64,000 nucleotides of DNA from assembly GCA_024516035.1 (NCBI GenBank), contig CM044964.1, positions 10,941,624-11,005,623 of the forward strand, given 5' to 3'. The notes under the pieces are model-generated. The model had not been told where the DNA came from and did not search any database. It saw only the letters and a list, made by a program, of their open reading frames with translations. Both the position numbers and the translations under genes were made by a program. This DNA comes from Bactericera cockerelli. Taxonomy: Eukaryota; Arthropoda; Insecta; Hemiptera; Triozidae. Shown here piece by piece: positions 55,506-64,000 of this stretch; the stretch's first letter is position 1, and each line of letters opens with the position of its first letter.

Positions 55506-55690
55506 TTTTTTTTTTTTTTTTTTTTTTTTTAACAAGAATTGTGCTTTATTTGTACATAATTTCATAACAATAACATAATAAATAACAAAGTACTTAAAAT
55601 TAATAAAATAAAATAACATGAGTATGCACTATACTATCACACTAAGGTACCTGGAGAACCAGGCACCTTGTTTTGTGATAGTAGTTATGT
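55506..55690 (-). mobile_element. retroelement 3' end with poly(A), and hairpin
   Basis: Poly(T) (55507-55531) followed by AATTGTGCTTTATTTGTACA suggests an antisense retroelement tail. At 55633-55683 a hairpin forms: CTATCACACTAAGGTACCTG against CAGGCACCTTGTTTTGTGATAG-type inverse. Confidence 0.55.
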
Positions 55691-55699
55691 GTGTTTTAG

Positions 55700-57740
55700 G
55701 AGTGGAGATGCCTTACACACTCAATTCTTAGCCCATTAATGGTCAGATTTTTGCTCATTTACTATTCTGGCATAGTCTCGCAGTCAAACTGGTGTTGATG
55801 GTACGCAATATGTACTAAGTGAATTCATACAAAATTACAAAAAAACGGACGTTAGTAATAAAAAAATATACACAATACTTCGGATACCTATACCTAATCG
55901 GAAGAAAAGAAACCTGTCGGAGCTTAAATCACATCCTAGGTATCGAATCGAATAAAACGAATGAACATAACATCATGAACAACATCACAAATAAAATTAA
56001 TTTCATTCCAATTTACAATGCTCGAAGAAATTCACTTTCATTTTAAATTCTTCAATAGAAGCAATAAAGAAAGATGTTAGAGGCTACCTGGGAGAGCTTA
56101 AATTAAGAGACGTGACTTTACGACCTTGAGTCAATAAATTAATCCATTTGGTTTAATGGATACACAATCAGAGAATACACAATCAAGAACCTAGTGAGAG
56201 TGCAGAAGGTAGTGGGACTACGTGACATAATGTTTGGAGGTATTGAAGCAATTGATAATCGTAGAGATTTAATTGTGAATCCAAAAGAAACCTCATACTA
56301 CAATGTGGGACCATATCAAAGTAGTTTCATTATATTGAACGAAGCTTTACTGAAATACGAAGAGAAATATACCTAATATTAAATACTCTGAACATAGGTA
56401 CATAACTAAATCACATAGGCGTACATAAAAAATGTAGGTACATGTGAAGCAGAGCATACAAAGCAATAACAATACGCAAACACATGAGCAATAATATTTC
56501 ATGTATTATTGTCATTTCTTAGGGGCAATTATATTTTAATATCTTTTTCTGTGTCACTTCTACAGGATTAAAAAAAAAGCTGAAATCCAACATCAGTTTT
56601 TCTGTGAATCTCAGTTGAATAAAACGCACGCACGCATTGGCAGATACCCTGTATGAAAATACATTAAAGATAACAATGGTAATAACATATTTCATTTATA
56701 AAACAACTTGTTCAATGTGTCTGGTATTATTTGCAACATATCAAACATCATATTGAATTTGAATAAATATCGATTGACATGAATGGTAAATCGATTGAAA
56801 CATTTGTGCGACTCGTTCATACAATATTGATTCGATTCTTATTTCTTACAATGTTCAAACAGTTATGTAGAGTACCAAAGCCAATTTTATTATTCATCTT
56901 GAATTTTGTTTACATCAATGAAATATTTGTTCCATCGTATAATCTTTTCACAATCTGTGTTCTTGTTAAATTACTGGTGAGTTAAGCAATTTTGTGGATG
57001 CATGGAATGATCTGTTATGGGTTAGAATTAATTTGAGTGAATTGTGATCGATATGTTATATTATGTATAAAACAAATAATGCCGTAGATAAGGTGAAATA
57101 TGGTAAAATTATCAAACTTTACCATGTCAGTTAAAGTCAAACACACTCAGGTGACTGTATACATGAATGCTTATCAAAAGACATATTTGATTTATGAGCA
57201 CTGATTTTCAAAATATGAATTAAAAGATACCTTATATGGTCTTACAGAAGTTAAAATTCTGTAGATCTTTAATGGATAATTAGAATGGTATTTTTTTATA
57301 TACGATATAGATATTTTTCGGGAGATAAACTTTTGTTTTACCAAACACTTGCTAGACAAAATAGCAAGTTTTTAGACCTATCTTCAATAATGCCGAAATT
57401 CTCTACCTATGTGGTCCTGTCAACTAAAGCCACTTTAGAATGTCATCTCCAAGTTCAATGTTTCATAATTTGGATGGTACTCGTATGCTATGTAAAGAAA
57501 TTATGTATTCAAGTGCGATCTTGATTATCGTTTTAATAGTTTCAAACACACCTTGAAGGTTCTCTCTGAGTTTTCTCTTTACTGCACTCCTTATATCTTT
57601 GTTTCTTTTTTCAGTTTCTCTTTATTTAAATACTGGTTGTAAATCTATATAGATGATCTTTTCGTCGGTTTATTAATGTGCCTATGAGTCCAATTCAGTT
57701 ACTCAGTGTTTACTCCTCCAGAAACTCTTAGACCTCTTGT
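55700..57740. other. AT-rich intergenic DNA with unassigned short frames
   Basis: Frames at 55819-56046, 56194-56376, 56779-56985 and 57285-57524 are each under 80 codons, unlinked by splice sites and not recognisable. Confidence 0.4.
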
Positions 57741-57742
57741 CT

Positions 57743-57745
<3 letters not shown>

Positions 57746-57779
<34 letters not shown>

Positions 57780-57935
57780 CATCTCTGTTTACACGCAACA
57801 ATAATGCTGCAATTACGTAAACAGGTTTGAGGGACACTGCATACAGATTAAAGACCTATATCCAGGCCCTCCCTACATCTTTGTTTAAATTGTTCTAAAG
57901 TTCTAATACTTTTTCAATTATTTTTTAACGAAACT
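57746..57935 (-). mobile_element. retroelement 3' end with poly(A)
   Basis: A 35-bp poly(T) is followed by CATCTCTGTTTACACGCAAC and non-AT-rich sequence; probably an antisense retroelement tail of unknown type. Confidence 0.5.
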
Positions 57936-57944
57936 GTAGGGGTA

Positions 57945-58092
57945 AGTTAGTTATCATATTTGTGTAAAGCACTTTCGTGATGTCACAACTACTCAAACTC
58001 GCTTTACTAAATGTACGCTGAAACCGGGACTTGAACCACCGACCTCCAGGTTACAAGTCCGCCGCCTTATTGATCAAGTTACTTAGGTCGGT
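57945..58092 (-). mobile_element. SINE-C copy
   Basis: TTATCATATTTGTGTAAAGC through AGTTACTTAGGTCGG; close to consensus. Confidence 0.85.
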
Positions 58093-58856
58093 TAACTGTA
58101 GGTAAGTATTATACTTATCGATAGTAGTAGCACAGTACTCCTTTTTTTCTACGAAAGGGTGGATACCTACGTACATGATCTTATGAAGTAACATTGAGTA
58201 AAGCCTAATAATTGGTTTTGACTACTTGGACATAGGTATCCCGATGAAATACTCTGGGAGTTTTCTTGAGTCCATTGTGTGGTATACTTTTTGTTATATC
58301 TAAAAAATTAAAAAGTTTTATCTAAGAAAGTCAAAATTACAAAAGAAAATAGGTACATACGAACTAGGTTTAGCGTAAGTATACACGCTCGTTTTGTTTT
58401 TCTTGTCGTTGCAAAACCAGCGTTTTGCTCGATAGAAATTTTGAGTCATAGGGCCTTTGCTTTCGGTTGAGATATTTATAATGAAAGTATAGATATACAT
58501 TGTTTATGTAATATCATGTATCAATGCTCCATCAATATCAAACTCAATCATTGTTATTCTTGATTTTAATCTATTTGTTAACACAAATACAATTAAAAAC
58601 ATTTGTATCCACTGCTCTATTATTTATTGTTATTATTGAGCTGGTCAAAGTTGTGAGTTGAGTTTCACTTTTACAAGTAACGCAAAGAAACCACACACAC
58701 ACAACTTGCGTAGGTGCGATATACGACGGTATGCTGCTAACTTCGATTAGCTTTCATCTGGTTCCGTCTAGTATTTGCTGGAGCGCGATTTATCTTGCTG
58801 GTATTTAGGTACTGTCTACCTCTAAACTACTCTACAGTATACTTGTATCCATATAT

Positions 58857-59045
58857 TTATTTATTTAGAAACTCTTTATTAGTACAACATAATATATACA
58901 GACAAATAATGGTAAAAATTAAACATAAAAATTGACAATATTAATAATATGAACAAGAAAAAAAATAAAAAAAATATATACATATGTCCTAACTAAAGGG
59001 CGGGGTTATTGCCTATGGCAATCTCTTCCACCCAACCCATATACT
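58857..59045 (-). mobile_element. LINE-F 3' end
   Basis: TTTATTTATTTAGAAACTCT tail, TAACTAAAGGGCGGGGTTAT and TGCCTATGGCAATCTCTTCC. This is the best-preserved copy. Confidence 0.82.
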
Positions 59046-59274
59046 GTAGGGAGGTATTACAAATACAGGCGAACCTATAAGAGAACTCAAGGGATCGGAG
59101 ATATTTTCTCTTGAATCCCGGTGTCTCTTAAAAAGATGTCATTTTACCCTGTAGAGAGGTAAATTTGACCTGGAAATCGTTCTCTTATATCCAAGTTTCT
59201 CTTATATCCAGGTTCAACTATCTTGAACATTATTTACCAGATTTTACCAGTACGATTGGCATAGTATTTTTTTA

Positions 59275-59370
59275 ATGAGTGTTTCACAGCCTTTTTATTT
59301 CGTAGCCATGAAACAGCAGCTAATACTGTATACGCTTGTGGTCTGTGTTGTAGCCTGCCCATGCCCATCA
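59275..59370 (-). mobile_element. SINE-B body fragment
   Basis: GTTTCACAGCCTTTTTATTT and TGGTCTGTGTTGTAGCCTGC are the inverse of the SINE-B body. Confidence 0.75.
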
Positions 59371-59549
59371 ACACTTTTTTCAAAGTCACTTCTAAAACAA
59401 ATATGGTACTTCAAATTTAATAGAGACTTGGAATAGTGTCCACTCTTAAAATTACCTACCAAGTTGATCTTTGAACGATTGCATACATTGGTTAATGCGC
59501 TAGTCTGGTGGTCCAAGTAGGGTTGTTTTGGAAAGTATCCAATGTACAC

Positions 59550-59592
<43 letters not shown>

Positions 59593-59935
59593 CATTTTAA
59601 CATTGGGAATTTGACCGGCGCTAATCGGGCAGAATTATTAAGGTTATTATTCCTTTCAGGTATCTCATCTTGAGGTTGTGAAACACCCCCGAGAGAGTGT
59701 TACACCAGGAGCAGATCTATGATTAAGTCTCCTAGTGTTGTTCTGTTCACAATGTGGGGAGGATATTAGTTGGTGGACTTGATTGTCCACCGTATTCTCT
59801 CCCATGGCCATCTCCCTTGGTGGTCCGATCATTTATCTGTTGGGAAATCACTTTTGGGGACCAGGAAAAGTTCCAAACGGCCAAACTGCTATCATAATCA
59901 CGCCATATTGAACTATTAGCTATTGGTCAGGTGGG
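59550..59935 (-). mobile_element. retroelement 3' end with 42-bp poly(A)
   Basis: A 42-bp poly(T) leads into GC-richer sequence (AGAGTGTTACACCAGGAGCA, GGTGGACTTGATTGTCCACC). The minus strand looks like a LINE 3' coding or untranslated end. Confidence 0.55.
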
Positions 59936-59939
59936 AGAC

Positions 59940-60540
59940 TCATGAGGAGAATACGCAAATATTTTTTTTTTTAACTCCCAATCACATTTTGCCTGTACCA
60001 CCATAATGACAAAAAAGAAGTTTAGTAACGAACACTTTCACTGTTCAAGATTTTTATTGAGTCATATCACTAAAAAAAATATCGCAGACTCGGGTGAATC
60101 TAACGAGAAAGTTCTATCCATGAGTGTCCACTATTTAATGTTATTCAGAGTAAATAATCCACTATTTAATATTATTCAGAGTAACTAATGTTGAGATTTA
60201 AATCATGGTAAATTGTCATTTTTCAACTTGGCAATAAACGGAGAGAACCTATAAATCAAGAAGTAGTGACTGATTATATCGCCACATTGAAGCCGTTGAT
60301 AAAAAAAAGCCCTTCGAAGTCAAACTAGATGACTACTCTAGTTTGAATATATAGTTAAATTTTTTATATAATTATAATTCATGTTTTATTTTTTATATAT
60401 AAAAAACCTCTCCCAGGGACCGTCCTTCCGGCAGGGAACCGAGGATACAAGAAGCATTTCCTTTTTCAACGGCTAGACCAATTTTTTGGTAAAGAAAATT
60501 ATTGGAACGGGGATCATCCGTAATGAATTAACCGTCCTAC
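59940..60540. other. intergenic DNA with a possible element fragment
   Basis: TTTATATATAAAAAACCTCT CCC-type sequence at 60398-60480 resembles transposon-derived DNA, but I cannot type it. Confidence 0.35.
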
Positions 60541-60542
60541 CT

Positions 60543-60765
60543 ATGCAAGTATACCACTGTATTTACAAGGAGGCTAATAATTGAAAAGGGCCCCCAGAAC
60601 CAAGCCAATACTGGTCTACTCCCTGTTTATAGTCCCCCAGCTAGACTGCTGGTCTACTCAATGATTATAGTCCCCCAGCCAGACTGCTGGTCTACTCAAT
60701 GTTTATAGTCCCCAGCCAGACTGCTGGTCTACTCAATGTTTATAGTCCCCCAGCCAGACAGCGGC
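60543..60765 (+). mobile_element. rep-E copy, 5' truncated, with four tail repeats
   Basis: It begins at ACCACTGTATTTACAAGGAG and carries four tandem copies of the 37-bp unit GACTGCTGGTCTACTCAATG + TTTATAGTCCCCCAGCCA. Confidence 0.85.
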
Positions 60766-61324
60766 TTAACGGCTATATATACAATAGCGAACTTTTTTAT
60801 GTTAAATAAAACTTCGAATATCTACTTGTATGTACTTACTTATTTAACTACATACATAAATACCTACATACACCTCAAATAATTTATGTTCTCATTTATT
60901 CAGTAAAACATGGATGAAAAGTAAATCAGACTGCAAAAACAACATTCCTCTACACGTTTACGCTCGTTTGCAGAATGTCCTGAGTGCCTAGAGCATGGGG
61001 CTTGGAATAAATTTCAGCAAATATCAGACAGGGTGTGCAAAAAGCCATGGAAGGTCCTCGGTTTGGTTCTGACAGGGTATGCAAAAAACCATGGAAGATA
61101 ACTAGGTTTGGTTCTGAGAGTGGAAAAGGGTCTTTAATTCGTTTGATTTTACTATGTAATTTAAAAACAAATAATTATGAGACCTTTAGGATACGTCCAA
61201 CAAATATGAATTAAGGTATGCTTTAAGAATGACAAATACATTCCATAAGATTACTTTAATGTTAAATAGTCACCGGAGCACGCTGGAATCACGACCGTTT
61301 AAGGGGCAATAATAATGTCATAAT

Positions 61325-61530
61325 TATCTGTTTTTATCACTTTCGTGATATTACTATGTTTCGCGTTAATATAGGCCGGTTGGCTGGCGCTACTTGACGA
61401 GCGCTCGCCTCCCGGCGAGCTTCACTACTCAAACTGGCTTTACTAAATCTATACTGAATCTGGGACTTGATCCACCGAGCTCCAGGTTACAAGTCCGCCG
61501 CCTTATCGATCAAGCTAGTGAGGTCGGTAT
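61325..61530 (-). mobile_element. SINE-C copy with foreign tRNA-like patch
   Basis: Typical SINE-C, but about 68 GC-rich bases at 61355-61424 (TAATATAGGCCGGTTGGCTG, GACGAGCGCTCGCCTCCCGG) interrupt the body. Confidence 0.75.
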
Positions 61531-61559
61531 TGATAATAATATTATTATATGATAAGAGA

Positions 61560-63040
61560 TTGAGGCCCTACATCCCCCTCAGTATCTTAATGTACCATTA
61601 AAATAATCTCCCTACCAAATGAAATGAGAGTACATCAGAATAGTATTGTATAGGTGCTCGTACTTAGGACGTGGTCATAGAGTACCTATTGAGAGTATTG
61701 AGTATGAAAAGTGCTTTACAAAGACAATTATTATTCAGATTTTAGAGTTTAGACTGTCAGCTTCCGACATAAAGTCTGACACGTCTGACTTATTTGCATA
61801 CCTACGTCCTGTAAAATAGATGATAGCTTATTCTTCTGTTGGTAACATCAGTAGATCTCTTTAGAAACATCAATATGTTAGTAAAAGACCTATGTTAGTA
61901 GAAACAACGAGAAAATTAGCATTGTTTATAACGACACAACAAAGGAATTAAGGTTTAAACATGGGACAGACTATTTTTTTAGGTTAAGTCCAAACACCTG
62001 TACCGCCACCTTCATAGTACTAATACCAACTTACTAAGTGTTTGCTGCTTAAACAGAGCACTCAGAGCAGTTGGTTTCTACGAGTTTCTTAGGAGAGAAA
62101 TTCACTTTTTAGTCATGTAGAAAAAAGTAAACCAGTTTTGTAAAGCAAAAATGATAAATTATTGACATCTACTCGGATTAGTACATTCTAAATTTATTCT
62201 TCTTTTAAATAATAACTTTTTTATTGGGTATTAGGCAAAAAAATCTACGAAAAGAGGAAGGGAGAAAGAGAGAGAGAACAGTAGAAATAGAGTTTATAAT
62301 GGAGAAAAACAAAGAATTAGTGGTCAAAAGAGGTCAATCGAAAAAGAGTGAGTAAAGTAAAGATAACACAGTTGGTCACAATTATGTAAAGACCTGTAAG
62401 AGAGGTGGGTGTGATATAGGGGATTCTCTTGTAGGACTACAACCATTTTTAAGAAAAAGGTAACACCGGTTTTCAGACTTTTTTAAACCTAATAATTTAT
62501 TTATTATTTTATTTCGCAAACATTTTGCCTATTATAACATGTTTCACTTTTTTTCAACCTATCCTTCTTGAGTTCGTCCGTCAAACGCCTTGGATTTATG
62601 TCAATGACAGACATCTTAAGAAGATCTATTTTTTTCGGGGCTAGAATTTGACCAGCAAGAGACATAGGTACATGTTTTAACACTTTAGAACAAAAAACGC
62701 ATTTGCATAAACTATAATTATGTATATCTGTATACATAAGATAATTGAGATAATATGCTTTATTTGAACAGTCAGTGCTAGCTAGGAAGTCCCATTAAGA
62801 TAACGGTAAAAAAAAGTGGAACCAGTAAGTACTTAAAAAATCAGTAAGTGCTTTCAAAAAACAGTAAGTGCTTTCAAAATACAATTAAAGAGTAGCATAA
62901 TTGTTTAATTTATCTTCCAAACCACGCAATTAAAGCATTTATTTAAATGAGCTGACATAGTCTGCGCAGACTCTAGCCAAGGATACAAGCAAGAAGTAGT
63001 CTACAAAAACAGTAGTAAATGATCAGAACATAAAAGATAA
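61560..63040. other. AT-rich intergenic DNA
   Basis: A minus-strand ATG frame of 77 codons (62504-62737, Cys- and Lys-rich, containing APKKIDLLKMSVIDINPRRL) stands alone and I do not recognise it. A retroelement-tail phrase lies at 62757-62805. Confidence 0.35.
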
Positions 63041-63042
63041 TA

Positions 63043-63245
63043 ATAATAACACTCTTTACTGGAAGGTAACCACAAGGCGAGGTTTAATGCTCAAAGCATT
63101 TTCTATATATACCAGCTAACCCTCAGGGTCTTATTATTATGTGGTCATAAACTCAAATTAATGAGGAAATATTCATGTACTGGGTAGGATTCGAACCAAC
63201 GGATCCCTAATACGCTATCTGTATTACCAGACTAGCGCACCACTT
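63043..63245 (-). mobile_element. SINE-I copy
   Basis: ACACTCTTTACTGGAAGGTA and GTAGGATTCGAACCAACGGA match the copy at 36003. Confidence 0.72.
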
Positions 63246-63619
63246 AACAACCAAAGAGTCTCTTTGTGCAATGGATCAGAAATCAGAAATACCTACTCTT
63301 CTAGTCTTCTTGCAGGTTGGTATGTATTTCGAATTCCTAATTATTAATTTTGCCAAAATCTAACTGTAACCAATCCTAATATATTCTGCAATATCTAACT
63401 GTTCCAAAATAGCAAATTATGAATAACAAAATTTAAATATTCGTGAAAAATCAAGGTCCGATACACATGGTACCTATGGTAAATTAATAATTAAGTGCAT
63501 TTTTTTGTGCAATAGGTTGTACATTTTTTTTATTCTTCTTGATTCTCAAGGAAAAACTTTTGTTTATTAGAACAAAGTTTAAGGTCAAAATACAAAATAC
63601 ATAGTTTAATAAATTAAGC

Positions 63620-63718
63620 TATCGGATTTCACGAGTCACTGATTTGGTAATTGGGACTCGAACCACCGACCTCCAGGTTACGACGAGCGACACCTTACCG
63701 ATGAAGTTACTTTAATAC
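63620..63718 (-). mobile_element. SINE-C copy, degenerate
   Basis: GGGACTCGAACCACCGACCT and CCAGGTTACGACGAGCGACA. Confidence 0.6.
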
Positions 63719-63974
63719 GTTTAGTGTTATGTGACAAGGCAGGCCAAAAGTAAAGCCGAAATAGAAACCAGGTATACTTAAGTAAGCAGGATACTCAGTC
63801 ACTTTCTCACAAGTCTAAGACGGATCTTAGTTCTTACAAACTGTAGGTACTAGGTACGATTATACTACATGTAATATCAGTTGACAATAACTTCAGACAT
63901 ATCGGCTATAGATAAACCTAGGAAGTAAGTACTGTTTTCTTTATAGAAAAAAAAAACAAAAATATGCATAATAA

Positions 63975-64000
63975 TGTTGACCCAGCACCTAAATGGGAAG
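63975..64000 (+). mobile_element. SINE-B fragment running off the window
   Basis: GTTGACCCAGCACCTAAATG matches the SINE-B body at 14770 and 30755. Confidence 0.6.

Overview
The window is nuclear DNA of an insect. It is AT-rich, its genes are split into short exons by long introns, and it carries an Osiris-family gene, a family so far known from insects. I cannot name the species. Gene positions below come from reading exons by eye; every exon-exon junction reported keeps a GT/AG intron and an intact reading phase.

Layout: (1) 275-8918, minus strand: eight coding exons of an SLC18B1-like major-facilitator transporter; the last exon lies beyond the left edge. (2) 8925-23800: intergenic and repeat-rich, with a three-level nested insertion (9418-9874), a complete hAT-type element with 8-bp target duplication (17983-19618) and a Helitron-like element (22640-22895). 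(3) 23849-31397, plus strand: four-exon Osiris-family gene (384 aa). (4) 33824-52550, minus strand, convergent with Osiris: six coding exons of a secreted 796-aa protein that I do not recognise. Its largest intron holds a non-LTR retrotransposon (39141-41669) whose reverse-transcriptase frame runs in phase into a 33-bp minisatellite. (5) 52720-64000: no convincing gene; repeats and poly(T)-headed retroelement ends.

The repeats are unusually diverse. Names used below: SINE-A has a tRNA head GTCCCGGTAGCTCAGTGGT and an ATT-repeat tail. SINE-B has a tRNA head with TTGCCATGCGG in the anticodon arm. SINE-C has a tRNA head with GATCGATAAGGCGGCGGA. SINE-D has a tRNA head with GGCATTGCACGC. SINE-I has a tRNA-like head with GGCTAAGGCGCTAG. 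5S-SINE has a head resembling 5S ribosomal RNA. rep-E is an untyped repeat containing GGTGGCGTCATCGTGAACG. LINE-F is a retrotransposon 3' end with the stem-loop GATTGCCATAGGCAATAA. MITE-M is a short element with AGGGCGGAATTAATAGAC inverted ends.

Several mobile or tandem repeats lie directly on splice junctions of the two secreted-protein genes. There are duplicated acceptors at Osiris exon 2 and at exon 5 of the minus-strand gene, and SINEs within about 10-30 bp of an acceptor and a donor. The genes do not form an operon or an obvious pathway. The Osiris gene and its convergent neighbour are both predicted secreted or endomembrane proteins with a Lys/Leu-rich hydrophobic segment, which invites comparison but proves no shared role.
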